A DNA stretch of 64,000 bases, from contig NZ_WWGX01000022.1 of NCBI RefSeq assembly GCF_009862265.1, positions 281,551-345,550 on the forward strand, written 5' to 3'. A program made the translations under genes and the position numbers. This document shows, in pieces, positions 8,285-17,881 of the stretch. The first letter of the stretch is position 1, and the number at the start of each line of letters is the position of its first letter. Under the pieces are notes generated by a model that ran no database searches, was not told the origin of the DNA, and saw only the letters and a list, made by a program, of their open reading frames with translations. Source of the stretch: Streptomyces sp. SID8352 (GTDB lineage: Bacteria > Actinomycetota > Actinomycetes > Streptomycetales > Streptomycetaceae).

Positions 8285-8321
8285 TAAGTCTTGACTTAGT
8301 GAGTACGTGCACGCTTGCACG
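8285..8321. promoter_or_regulatory. Two inverted repeats in the divergent bfr upstream region
   Basis: TAAGTC-TT-GACTTA (8285-8298) is a perfect 6+6 palindrome. CGTGCA-CGCT-TGCACG (8306-8321) is a second one with a 4-base spacer. They lie between divergent starts (bfr at 8212 minus, oxidoreductase at 8395 plus). Neither resembles the iron box. They look like operators for unidentified regulators. Confidence 0.45.
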
Positions 8322-8394
8322 CATTGGTCGTCCTCTGTCCGTGTTCGGGTGACCCCGAGCGGGGGCATCGGTCCCGGTCTGTCAGGATGGAGAC

Positions 8395-9042
8395 ATGGGT
8401 CAGCCGGTGGAACGCGCGTCGGGAGAAGGCGGTACGGAGGAAGCCCCGCGGTTCGAGCTTCCGCCGGGGCAGCGGCTCCAGCGCGGCTGGCCGGTCACCC
8501 ACTACGGCCCCGTTCCCAAGTTCCGCCCCGAGCGCTGGGAGTTCCGGGTCTTCGGCGCCACGGCCGACGGCGGGAAGCACTGCTGGAACCACGACGAGTT
8601 CACCGCCCTGCCGTACACCACGGTCGTGGCGGACCTGCACTGCGTCACCCGGTTCAGCATGCTCGGCGCCGAGTGGGGCGGCGTCCCGGCCCGCACCATC
8701 CTCGGCCTCGCCCCGCCCGCGCCCTCGGTCACCCATGTGATGGTGTGGGCGGAGTACGGCTTCAGCTCCAACCTGCGGCTGGCCGACTTCGCCGCCGAGC
8801 GCACCCTCTTCGCCACCCACAAGGACGGTGAGCTGCTCACCGCCGAGCACGGCTTCCCGCTCCGCCTGATCGTCCCCCAGCTCTACGCCTGGAAGGGCCC
8901 GAAGTGGGTCCGGGGCGTCGAGTACATGACCGCCGACCGGCGGGGCTTCTGGGAGGAGCGCGGCTACCACAACATCGGCGACCCCTGGCGGGAGCAGCGC
9001 TACTCCTACCAGGAGGAGCCCGGGGACGGCCCGGAGCTCTGA
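8395..9042 (+). CDS. Sulfite oxidase-like molybdopterin oxidoreductase
   Basis: A 215-residue protein of the Oxidored_molyb fold (sulfite oxidase/YedY type). C83 in DLHCVTRFSML is the expected molybdenum ligand. The stretch MVWAEYGFSSNL and the later LRLIVPQLYAWKGPKWV are typical of the fold. It lacks an N-terminal Tat or Sec signal and the C-terminal dimerisation domain of true sulfite oxidases, so it is probably cytosolic, with an unknown substrate. The ATG at 8395 has GGAG close upstream. It is transcribed divergently from bfr and converges on nfo. Confidence 0.82.
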   Translation: MGQPVERASGEGGTEEAPRFELPPGQRLQRGWPVTHYGPVPKFRPERWEFRVFGATADGGKHCWNHDEFTALPYTTVVADLHCVTRFSMLGAEWGGVPARTILGLAPPAPSVTHVMVWAEYGFSSNLRLADFAAERTLFATHKDGELLTAEHGFPLRLIVPQLYAWKGPKWVRGVEYMTADRRGFWEERGYHNIGDPWREQRYSYQEEPGDGPEL

Positions 9043-9114
9043 GCCGTCCGCGGACCGCCTCCCGCTGCCCCGCACCCGTCCGCGGGCCCCGCCCTCCGTC
9101 CGCGGCCCCGCGGC

Positions 9115-9135
9115 GGCCGGCCGGCCCGGCCGGCC
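9115..9135. terminator. Possible bidirectional terminator between convergent genes
   Basis: GGCCGGCCGG and CCGGCCGGCC form a perfect 10-bp inverted repeat around one base, between the 3' ends of the molybdoenzyme gene and nfo. Such GC palindromes can arise by chance in this composition. Confidence 0.4.
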
Positions 9136-9154
9136 CCGGGCCCCGTGCCCCGGA

Positions 9155-10033
9155 TCAGCCGTCGCGCAGCTTCTTCAGCCGCTCCACGTCCGCCGCGTGC
9201 CCCTCCCGGCCGCCCGGCGTCTCGATCACCAGTGGCACGCCCTTTGTCGCCGGGTGCGTCATCAGCGCCCGGAACGGGTCCTCCCCGATGTGCCCGGCGC
9301 CGATGTTCGCGTGGCGGTCCTTGCGCGCCCCGGCGACGTCCTGGGAGTCGTTGGCGTGGATCAGCCGCAGCCTCCCCTCGCTCACCGTCCCCACCAGCAG
9401 GTCCAGTGTCCGGTGCATCCCGTCCGGGCCGGTCAGGTCGTGCCCCGCCGCGAAGACGTGGCAGGTGTCCAGGCACACGCCCAGCCTCGGATGCGCGTCC
9501 AGCGCCTCGAAGTACGGCCCGAAGTCCCAGGTCCGGGAGCACAGCGAGGACCCCTGCCCGGCCGTCGACTCCAGCAGCAGGTACGGGTCGTCGTCGTGGG
9601 TCAGCTCCTCCAGCAGCGGCAGCAGCTTCTCCCTGACCTGCCGGAGGGCCACCGCGCGGTCCCGGCCGCCGGTCGCGCTGCCCGTGTGCACCACCACGCC
9701 CCGCGCCCCGATCGCCCTGCCCCGCCGCAGCGAGTGCCGCAGCGACTCCACCGAGCGCTCCACCGTCGCCTCGGTGTGCGAGCCGAAGTTGATCAGGTAC
9801 GGCGCGTGCACGTACGCGGGCACCGACCCGGCGGCGCACGCCTCCCGGAACGCCTCGTCCTGCGCCGGGTTCCCGGCCGGGGTGGCCCAGCCGCGCGGAT
9901 TGGCGACGAAGACCTGCACCGCCTCGGCCCCCAGCTCACGGGCGTAGGACATCCCGACGGAGTGCAGTCCGCCGGCCACGGGGACATGGCCGCCGACGGG
10001 GTTGCGGGGAAGGGCGGTGCGCTGTGTCGTCAC
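9155..10033 (-). CDS. nfo: Deoxyribonuclease IV / AP endonuclease (Nfo family)
   Basis: Cleaves DNA at abasic sites in base-excision repair. The 292-residue TIM-barrel protein shows the zinc-ligand signatures of the family: YVHAPYLINFGS, GVVVHTGSATG, LLLESTAGQGSS, GVCLDTCHVFAAGHD, LIHANDSQD, DRHANIGAGHIG and LVIETPGG. The ATG at 10033 gives the usual length for actinobacterial Nfo. The N-terminal RNPVGGHVPVAGGL matches the family's first strand. No operon partner is evident. It stands between the convergent molybdoenzyme gene and the kinase gene on the same strand. Confidence 0.93.
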   Translation of the reverse strand: MTTQRTALPRNPVGGHVPVAGGLHSVGMSYARELGAEAVQVFVANPRGWATPAGNPAQDEAFREACAAGSVPAYVHAPYLINFGSHTEATVERSVESLRHSLRRGRAIGARGVVVHTGSATGGRDRAVALRQVREKLLPLLEELTHDDDPYLLLESTAGQGSSLCSRTWDFGPYFEALDAHPRLGVCLDTCHVFAAGHDLTGPDGMHRTLDLLVGTVSEGRLRLIHANDSQDVAGARKDRHANIGAGHIGEDPFRALMTHPATKGVPLVIETPGGREGHAADVERLKKLRDG

Positions 10034-10107
10034 CCGTCCAGGGTGTCATGCGGGATCACCCGACCGGACGTGCCCGCGCCCCCGGCCCGCGCCCGCCCCG
10101 CGCCCGG

Positions 10108-12027
10108 TCACCTGATGGTGATCGTGACCGTGGAGCCCCGGGGCGCGGTGTCGCCGCCCTCCACCGACTGCTTCTTCACGGTGTCCCCGAAGAGGCCGAG
10201 CAGCCCCCGCTCCTCCCGGACCTCGAAGCCCGCGTCCCTCAGCGCCCGGGTGGCGTCGTCCACGCTGTCCCCGACCACGTCCGGGACCTCGACCAGCTCC
10301 GGCCCCTTGGACACCGTCAGCGTCACCGTGTCGCCCTCGGCCGCCTCGCCGCCGCCCTCCGGGCTCTGCCGGGCGACCTCGCCCTCCTCGTACTCGGAGG
10401 TGACCCGCCCCGGGGCGACCTCCACCTTCAGACCGGCGTCGGCCAGCTCCTCCCGGGCGTCGTCGAGGGAGTCGCCGGTCACGTCCGGGACCTCCACGGC
10501 GCGGCCCTTGCTGACGACCAGCGCGACCGCGGCGCCCCCGCGCACATAGGTGTCCGCGCCCGGCTTCGTGGCGACGACGTAGCCCGCGGGCACGTCCTCG
10601 CTGAACTCCTCGGTCACCATGCCGGGCTCCAGCCCCTCGTCCTTCAGCGCGGCCCGGGCGCGGTCCAGCCGGTAGCCGCCCACGTCGGGCAGCTTCACCG
10701 TCCGGGGCCCGTCCGAGACGGTGAAGGACACCGAGCCGTTCCTGCGGATGCGGGCGCCGGCCCCGGGGTCGCTGTCGATGACCCGGCCGCGCTCGACCGT
10801 GTCGCTGTGGGAGTGCCCCACCGTGCCCACGCCCAGCCCGGCCGACTCCAGCCGCTCCCGGGCCTGCGCCTCGGTCTTGGACAGCAGCGGCGGCACCTCG
10901 GTGAACTGGCCCGAGCTGATGTACCACACCCCCGTGCCCACCCCGAGCACCAGCAGGACCGCCAGCACGACCGCCAGCGGTCCGCGCGGCACGCCGGGGC
11001 CGCGGCGGCGGGGCGGCGGCGGGGGAGGAGCGGCCAGCCGGCTGGTGCGCAGCACGCCGTCGTCCCCGGCACCGCTGGCCGACGGCCCGGCGGCGGGCGG
11101 GCGCGGGATCACACTGGTGCGGTCCTCGGCGTTGTCGTGGCCGGCGGCCAGCGCCCCCGGCGGCACCGCGTCGAGCTGCTCCGCGCTCAGCCGGGACCGC
11201 GCCTCGCGCGCCTCGGCGAGCAGCGCCACCGCGTCGTGCGGGCGGACCTCCGGGTTCCGCGCGGTCGCGGAGGCGACCAGCCCGTCCAGCTCGTACGGCA
11301 GCCCCGGCACCTCGGCCGACGGCGGCGGCACGTCCTCGTGGAGGTGCTGGTAGAGGATCTGCGCGGGGGACTCCCCGTCGTGCGGCTTGCCGCCGGTCAG
11401 CATCTCGTACAGGACGACGCCGCAGGCGTACACGTCGACCCTCGGCTCGGCGGTGCCCTTCTCGATCTGCTCCGGTGCCAGGTAGGCGACGGTGCCGAGG
11501 ACCGCCCCGGTGGTGCTGGTGACCGTGTTCACGGCGCGGACCAGGCCGAAGTCGGCGACCTTGACCCGGCCGTCGTCGCCGATGAGCACGTTCTCCGGCT
11601 TCATGTCCCGGTGCACGAACCCGGCCCGGTGCGCGGCGCCGAGCGCGGCCAGCACCGGCTCCAGGATGTCCAGCGCGGCCCTCGGACGCAGCGCGCCCCG
11701 CTCGCGCAGCACGTCCCGCAGGGTGCAGCCGGCGATGTACTCCATGGCCAGGTAGACGTACGCGCCCTGGGCGCCCTGGTCGAAGACCTGGACGACGTTG
11801 GGGTGGTCGAGCCGGGCCGCCGACTTCGCCTCGCGGATGAACCGCTCGACGAACGTGGCGTCGGTCGCCAGCGCCGGATGCATCACCTTCAGCGCGAGCA
11901 CGCGGTCCAGGCGGGTGTCCACGGCCCGGTAGACCGTGGCCATCCCGCCGACCGCGATCCGCGCGTCGACGCGGTACCGGCCGTCGAGCACCTGCCCGAC
12001 CAGAGGGTCCTGAAGGGTCGTGTCCAC
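10108..12027 (-). CDS. PknB-type Ser/Thr protein kinase with four PASTA domains
   Basis: A membrane-anchored eukaryotic-like kinase of 639 residues. The kinase domain (about 14-280) shows the glycine loop, the catalytic loop HRDMKPEN near 138-145, DFG near 158 and the APEQ motif. A Pro-rich juxtamembrane linker leads to one membrane helix (about 349-371). Four extracellular PASTA repeats follow (about 377-440, 443-508, 510-573, 575-639), for example VEVPDVVGDSVDDA. PASTA kinases sense muropeptides or lipid II and tune growth and division. It stands apart from the dcw cluster. An Rv2175c-like protein gene, whose mycobacterial homologue is a PknL substrate, lies about 4 kb away. Confidence 0.93.
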   Translation of the reverse strand: MDTTLQDPLVGQVLDGRYRVDARIAVGGMATVYRAVDTRLDRVLALKVMHPALATDATFVERFIREAKSAARLDHPNVVQVFDQGAQGAYVYLAMEYIAGCTLRDVLRERGALRPRAALDILEPVLAALGAAHRAGFVHRDMKPENVLIGDDGRVKVADFGLVRAVNTVTSTTGAVLGTVAYLAPEQIEKGTAEPRVDVYACGVVLYEMLTGGKPHDGESPAQILYQHLHEDVPPPSAEVPGLPYELDGLVASATARNPEVRPHDAVALLAEAREARSRLSAEQLDAVPPGALAAGHDNAEDRTSVIPRPPAAGPSASGAGDDGVLRTSRLAAPPPPPPRRRGPGVPRGPLAVVLAVLLVLGVGTGVWYISSGQFTEVPPLLSKTEAQARERLESAGLGVGTVGHSHSDTVERGRVIDSDPGAGARIRRNGSVSFTVSDGPRTVKLPDVGGYRLDRARAALKDEGLEPGMVTEEFSEDVPAGYVVATKPGADTYVRGGAAVALVVSKGRAVEVPDVTGDSLDDAREELADAGLKVEVAPGRVTSEYEEGEVARQSPEGGGEAAEGDTVTLTVSKGPELVEVPDVVGDSVDDATRALRDAGFEVREERGLLGLFGDTVKKQSVEGGDTAPRGSTVTITIR

Positions 12028-12203
12028 GGGCCGAGTCTACGAGCCGCCGCGCGCCCACCGGGGCCCCGGCCGGGGTTCCCGCCCGTACTGCGGCCCACCT
12101 GTGACGTGGGCCGGGGCGCGGCGGACGGGACGGCCGCCGGGGCGGAACGGACCCCGGGAGGGCGGGCGCCCGGGATCCCGCCCCGCCGGGTTCGAGGCGG
12201 GGC

Positions 12204-12262
12204 CGCGTCCCGGAGTCCGCCTCCCCGGAGCCCGTCTCCCGGGGGCCGGACTCCGGGACGCG
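12204..12262 (-). terminator. Candidate terminator of the thiOSG operon
   Basis: A perfect 16-bp inverted repeat (12204-12219 / 12247-12262, core GTCCCGGAGTCCG) with a 27-base GC-rich loop lies about 100 bp downstream of thiG. The rest of the 336-bp gap 12028-12363 holds nothing else I can identify. Confidence 0.5.
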
Positions 12263-12363
12263 CGGGCGAGAGCGCGGGGTGCGGCACGCGTGCACGGGCC
12301 GGCCCCCGGACGGCAGCGGCCCGGGCCGGGGCTCCGCCGCCCTCCCGGCCCGGGAGCCGTCCC

Positions 12364-13383
<1,020 letters not shown>

Positions 13384-13387
<4 letters not shown>

Positions 13388-14583
13388 GCGGACCGCTCCG
13401 TGAGGACGGGGGCGGCGTCGAACCGCCGGGGGGTGAAGGGGCGGGCCTCGTCCGGGAGTTCCCCGGTGACCAGGGCGTGCCCCAGAGCGTCGCCGGTGAC
13501 GGGGGTCAGCAGCACGCCGTTGCGGTGGTGGCCGGTGGCCAGCAGCAGCCCCGGCAGGCCGGTGGGGCCGAGCAGCGGGGCGTTGTCCGGGGAGCCGGGG
13601 CGCAGCCCGGCCCGGGTCTCGGTCAGGGGCAGCTCGGTGATGCCGGGCACCAGCTCGTGGGCGTCCCGCAGCAGTTCGTAGACGCCGCCCGCGGTCACCG
13701 TGGTGTCCCAGCCCAGCTCCTCGCTGGTGGCGCCGACGACCAGTTCGCCGTTCTCCCGGGGCACCAGGTAGAGGTGGCCGCCGCGGACCACGGCGCGCAC
13801 CGTGCGGTGCAGCAGCGGGCCGTGCGCCCGCGGCATCGTCAGCCGCAGTACCTGCCCCTTCACCGGCCGCACCGGGGGCCGCACCTCCTCGGGCACGCCC
13901 GCCAGCCGCCCGCTGAAGCTGCCCCCGGCCAGGACGGTCTGACCGGCGGTCAGGGCGGTCCCGTCGGCGGTGACGACGCCGGTGGCCCGGTCGCCGGCCA
14001 CGGTGAGCCGCTCGGCCCACACCCGGTGGAAGGCCACGCCCGCCCGTTCGCAGGCGATGACCAGGGCCCGGGCGAGCCGGCGGGGATCGATCTGGTGGTC
14101 GCCGTCCACCCGGAGGCCGCCGCGCACCCCGGGGGCGAGCATCGGCTCCAGGCGCCGGCACTCCCGCCCCGAGAGCCACTCGGACTCCAGCCCGGCGCTC
14201 TGCTGGAGGGCGTGCAGCTCGCGCAGATGGGCACGGTCGTCGGCGTCCAGGGCCACGGCGAGGGTGCCGCAGCGGCGGTGGCCGAGATCGCGGCCGGTGC
14301 ACTCGGTCAGCTCCGCCGCGAACCGCGGGTAGCGCCGGGCCGAGGCCAGGTTGAGCGCGAGCAGGGTCTGCTCGCCGTGGTGCAGTTCGGTGACGGCGGC
14401 GAGCATCCCGGCCGCCACCTGGGCGGCCCCGCCGCCCGGCTCGGGGTCGACGAGCGCCGTGGCGAGTCCGCGCTGCGCGGACCGCCAGGCGGTGACCAGA
14501 CCGATGATCCCGCCCCCGACGACCAGCACGTCGGGCGTGCGCGTCGGTGGCGGTACATGGACAGAGCAAGCTGGGGACGGCAT
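13384..14583 (-). CDS. thiO: Glycine oxidase ThiO
   Basis: FAD-dependent enzyme oxidising glycine to iminoglycine, the two-carbon donor for thiazole synthesis. At 399 residues it fits the DAO-type flavoprotein family: dinucleotide motif VLVVGGGIIGLVTAW, LAGGSFSGRLAG, and the C-terminal GLRPGSPDNAPLLG and LLLATGHHRNGVLLTP, where the flavin and substrate arginine lie. The ATG at 14583 follows directly on the TPP riboswitch. It is the first gene of thiO-thiS-thiG. Confidence 0.93.
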
Positions 14584-14593
14584 GGGCGTCCAG

Positions 14594-14692
14594 CTCCTCC
14601 CTTCGCCGGCATGACCCGGATCAGGTGCGTACGGTCGGAGGCCGCCAGCCTCCCTCTCAGCCCGGTGCGCCGGACTCCCGCGAGTGTGTGTA
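14594..14692 (-). promoter_or_regulatory. TPP riboswitch (thi box)
   Basis: Reading the minus strand, the element contains the conserved GGGCTGAGAGG pyrimidine-sensor half, a hairpin, and then ACCTGATCCGGGTCATGCCGGCGAAGGGAG, whose CTGATC, GGGTCATGCC and GCGAAGGGAG segments are the pyrophosphate-sensor half and closing stem. The GGAGGAG at its 3' edge is also the thiO ribosome-binding site. TPP binding would therefore probably hide that site and shut off thiOSG translation. Confidence 0.93.
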
Positions 14693-14912
14693 CGCCCGCC
14701 AGCCTAGTCCTCACCGTCGCGGCCCCGTAAGGGAGCCGCGGCACCGCCCCGGGCGGGGCGCGGGGGCGCCACCGGGGAGGGGGCGGCGGCACCGCCGGGT
14801 GGCCCGGGGGACCCGGGCGGGGGGTGGTGCCGCCGGGCCCGTCGGGCCTCCGTCCCGGTGGTTGTGCCGGGTGCCGCCCGCCCCGGCCCCGCCGGGTGTC
14901 TATGGTGATCGG

Positions 14913-16154
14913 GTGAGCGAGCAGAGGCGGGAACCGGGAGCGGACGCGCCGCGGCGCGTGGTCGTGGTCGGCGCGGGAATGGCGGGGGTGCAGACTGCGG
15001 TCGCGCTGCGGGAGCAGGGGTTCACCGGCGCCGTGACCCTGATCGGGGCCGAGCCCCACCGGCCCTACGACCGGCCGCCGCTGTCCAAGGCCGTCCTGCT
15101 CGGCACCGCCGAGGGCTCCGCCCTCGACGTCGACTTCGAGTCCCTCGGCGTCGGACTCCGTCTCGGCCGCGAGGCGCTCGGAGTCCGCCCCGGCGACCAT
15201 GTCCTGGACACCTCCGACGGCCCCGAGCCGTACGACGTCCTCGTCCTGGCCACCGGCGCCGAACCGGTCCGGCTGCCCGGCACCGCGGACACCCCCGGCG
15301 TGCACCTGCTGCGCACCCTCGACGACGCCGAGCGGCTGCGCCCGGTCCTCGCCCGCCGGCACGACGTCGTGGTCGTCGGCGCGGGCTGGATCGGCGCCGA
15401 GTTCGCCACCGCCGCGCGCGAGGCGGGCTGCGCCGTCACCGTCGTGGAGGCCGCCGACCGGCCGCTGTCCGACGCCCTGCCCGCCGGGATCGCCGCGCAC
15501 ATGACCGCCTGGTACGCCGACGCCGGGGTGGTGCTGCGCACCGGGGCCCGGGTGGCGCGCGTCGAGCCTGGCCAGGTGGTGCTCGACGACGGCACCCGGC
15601 TGCCCGCGGGCGCCGTCCTCGTCGGCGTCGGTGCCCGGCCCGCCACCGGATGGCTCGCCGGGTCCGGGATCGCGCTGGGCGAGCGGGGCGAGGTCCTCGC
15701 CGACGATCTGCTGCGCACCTCGGCGCCGGACGTGTACGCGGTCGGCGACTGCGCCTCCTTCCCCTCCCGGCGCTACGGCGAACGGCTCCTGGTGCACCAC
15801 TGGGACAACGCCCTCCAGGGCCCCCGGGTGGTCGCCTCGAACATCACCGGCGCCGCCACCGGCGAGGCCCCCGAGGTCTACGACCCGGTGCCGTACTTCT
15901 GGTCCGAGCAGTTCGGCCGCTTCGTCCAGTACGCCGGACACCACCCGTCCGCCGACACCACCGTCCGGCGCGGCGACCCCTCCGGGCCCGCCTGGACCGT
16001 CTGCTGGCTGCGCGAGGGCCGGCTGGTGGCGCTCCTGGCGGTCGGCCGCCCCCGCGACCTGGCCCAGGGCCGCCGCCTGATCGAGGCGGGCACCCCCATG
16101 GACCGGGCCCTCCTGTCCGACCCCTCCGTCCCCCTCAAGAAGGCCGTGGTCTAG
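14913..16154 (+). CDS. Ferredoxin reductase-like FAD/NAD(P) oxidoreductase
   Basis: A 413-residue flavoprotein of the pyridine nucleotide-disulfide fold. It has an N-terminal FAD motif (VVVVGAGMAGVQTA), HRPYDRPPLSKAVL, a second dinucleotide motif for NAD(P)H (VVVVGAGWIGAEFA), DVYAVGDCAS, and a C-terminal reductase domain (PVPYFWSEQFGRFVQYAG). This is the order of ferredoxin and rubredoxin reductases of cytochrome P450 or dioxygenase systems. No ferredoxin or P450 gene is adjacent, so the partner is unknown. The GTG at 14913 follows TATGGT (14901-14906) by six bases with no clear Shine-Dalgarno, suggesting a leaderless transcript. Confidence 0.88.
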   Translation: MSEQRREPGADAPRRVVVVGAGMAGVQTAVALREQGFTGAVTLIGAEPHRPYDRPPLSKAVLLGTAEGSALDVDFESLGVGLRLGREALGVRPGDHVLDTSDGPEPYDVLVLATGAEPVRLPGTADTPGVHLLRTLDDAERLRPVLARRHDVVVVGAGWIGAEFATAAREAGCAVTVVEAADRPLSDALPAGIAAHMTAWYADAGVVLRTGARVARVEPGQVVLDDGTRLPAGAVLVGVGARPATGWLAGSGIALGERGEVLADDLLRTSAPDVYAVGDCASFPSRRYGERLLVHHWDNALQGPRVVASNITGAATGEAPEVYDPVPYFWSEQFGRFVQYAGHHPSADTTVRRGDPSGPAWTVCWLREGRLVALLAVGRPRDLAQGRRLIEAGTPMDRALLSDPSVPLKKAVV

Positions 16155-16458
16155 GGCCTCTCGTTTGGATCATGCCGGGCTCGCGGACGCCACCGCGGGT
16201 CGCGGCGCCTCGTACGCACATCCGCGGGGGCCGTCCTCCCTCGTCGGCGCCCCGCATCGCCCCCTCCGTCGCGCGTCCGTACGCACCGGCCCCGTCCGGG
16301 CGGGCGGAGCGGACCGCCTCCGCGCGCGACGGGATCGCGACGGGATCCGGGGGGAAGGGCCCCGGCGGTCCGGGTCCACCGGTCCGGACCCCCGCGCGTG
16401 CGCCCGGGCCGACGGGGGCCGGTTTCCCGGTGTCGGTGGAAGGTGGCAGGCTGGAAGC
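16155..16458. other. Intergenic gap with a possible repeated extragenic sequence
   Basis: Directly after the oxidoreductase stop comes GGGCCTCTCGTTTGGATCAT, followed by GCCGGGCTCGCGG, lower in GC than its surroundings. I suspect it belongs to a repeated streptomycete extragenic sequence, but no second copy was noticed in this window. CAGGCT at 16447-16452 is a possible -10 for the next gene. I see nothing else here. Confidence 0.3.
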
Positions 16459-16824
16459 GTGACCGAGACTGACGCAAAGACCGATGCGCTCGTGCCTGCC
16501 TGGCTCACCGTCCCCGACATCGCCGAGATGCTCGGTGTCGAGGTGACCCGTGTCCGGCAGCTCATCAAGGAGGGCCAGCTCATCGCCGTCCGGCGCGGGG
16601 AGAACCGCGCGCTGCACATCCCCGCCGCCTTCATCGACGACGACAAGGTCGTCAAGGGCCTGGTGGGCACCCTCACCCTGCTGCGGGACGACGGCTTCAC
16701 GGCCGAGGAGATGCTGGAGTGGCTGTTCACCCCCGACCCGAGCCTGCCCGGCACCCCCGCCCAGGCGCTCGCTGAGAACCGCGGCACGGAGGTGAAGCGC
16801 CGGGCCCAGGCACTCGCCGTCTGA
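16459..16824 (+). CDS. Rv2175c-type DNA-binding protein
   Basis: A 121-residue helix-turn-helix protein. The N-terminal half (LTVPDIAEMLGVEVTRVRQLIKEGQLIAV) is an excisionase/MerR-like winged helix. The second half (VVKGLVGTLTLLRDDGFTAEEMLEWLF) matches the Rv2175c C-terminal domain. In Mycobacterium tuberculosis, Rv2175c sits beside pknL and is phosphorylated by it. Here a Ser/Thr kinase gene lies about 4 kb away, but whether it acts on this protein is inference. N-terminal threonines are present, as in Rv2175c. The GTG at 16459 follows CAGGCT by six bases and lacks a strong Shine-Dalgarno, so the message may be leaderless. Confidence 0.85.
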   Translation: MTETDAKTDALVPAWLTVPDIAEMLGVEVTRVRQLIKEGQLIAVRRGENRALHIPAAFIDDDKVVKGLVGTLTLLRDDGFTAEEMLEWLFTPDPSLPGTPAQALAENRGTEVKRRAQALAV

Positions 16825-17070
16825 CCCGGGCGTCCGCCCGGACACGGCACCCGGGCACCGCTCCCACGCACCGCGTCCACGCGCACCGCGCTCGGGCGCG
16901 CGCCGGAGCGTCGGCCACCGGGCACCACCCGGCGTACGGGCGGACCGCCGACCCGCCCGTACGCCGCCCCGGCCACCCGGAGCCATCCCGCTCCGCCCCA
17001 CACCGTCCCGGCCCCGAGCGTCCTCCCGGCGGGGCCCGTCCGCACACCGTCACCGATCTGGGGGACTCCT

Positions 17071-17721
17071 ATGCCCGAATCCGCGCGCGACCGGCTCTCC
17101 GGCGCCCTGCTGTACCTGTGCACGGACGCCCGCACCCGGCAGGGCGACCTGCCCGAGTTCCTGGACGCGGTGCTGGCTGGCGGCGTCGACATCGTGCAGC
17201 TGCGCGACAAGGGCATGGAGGCCGCCGAGGAACTGGCGCACCTGGAGGTTTTCGCCGACGCCTGCGCCCGCCACGGCAGGCTGCTCGCCGTCAACGACCG
17301 CGCGGACGTGGCCCACGCCGCCCGCGCCGACGTGCTGCACCTGGGCCAGGGCGACCTGCCCGTCCCCGCCGCCCGCGCCGTCCTCGGCGGCGAGGTGCTG
17401 ATCGGGCGGTCCACCCACGCCGAGGCGGAGGCCGCCGCTGCCGCCGTCCAGGAGGGCGTGGACTACTTCTGCACCGGTCCGTGCTGGCCCACCCCCACCA
17501 AGCCCGGCCGCCACGCGCCGGGACTGGACCTCGTGCGGTACACCGCCGCGCTGGGCACCGCCCGCCCCTGGTTCGCCATCGGCGGCATCGACCTGGGCAA
17601 CCTCGACGAGGTGCTGGAGGCGGGCGCCCGCCGGGTCGTCGTCGTCCGCGCGATCACCGGGGCGGACGACCCGGGAGCGGCGGCGGCGGCCTTCGCCGCA
17701 CGGCTGCGCGAGGCCGCCTGA
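17071..17721 (+). CDS. thiE: Thiamine-phosphate synthase ThiE
   Basis: Couples hydroxymethylpyrimidine pyrophosphate with thiazole phosphate to give thiamine phosphate. The 216-residue TIM-barrel protein carries the family signatures [59 protein letters not shown] and [16 protein letters not shown]. It is encoded on the opposite strand from thiOSG and about 2.5 kb beyond its riboswitch. No second TPP riboswitch was seen before it, so this step is not obviously under TPP control here. GGGGGACT before the ATG is a plausible ribosome-binding site. Confidence 0.95.
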   Translation: MPESARDRLSGALLYLCTDARTRQGDLPEFLDAVLAGGVDIVQLRDKGMEAAEELAHLEVFADACARHGRLLAVNDRADVAHAARADVLHLGQGDLPVPAARAVLGGEVLIGRSTHAEAEAAAAAVQEGVDYFCTGPCWPTPTKPGRHAPGLDLVRYTAALGTARPWFAIGGIDLGNLDEVLEAGARRVVVVRAITGADDPGAAAAAFAARLREAA

Positions 17722-17846
17722 CGGGGTCCGGGGCCGGGCGGCCGGCCCGCCCCGGGCCCCGGGTGTCCACCCGGCCCGGGTGTCCGGAAAATTGTCCAAG
17801 GGATGGACAGCCAAACCGTCAAATCGGGACAAAGTCGCTCATCCGG

Positions 17847-17875
17847 TTGGGGGGCCGCCGTCCCCTGGCTACCCT
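17847..17875 (+). promoter_or_regulatory. metF promoter (-35 TTGGGG, -10 TACCCT)
   Basis: TTGGGG (17847-17852) and TACCCT (17870-17875) are separated by 17 bp, and the metF ATG lies seven bases after the -10. This spacing places the transcription start at the A of the ATG, implying a leaderless mRNA. There is no Shine-Dalgarno sequence in between. Confidence 0.6.
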
Positions 17876-17881
17876 TCCGGT

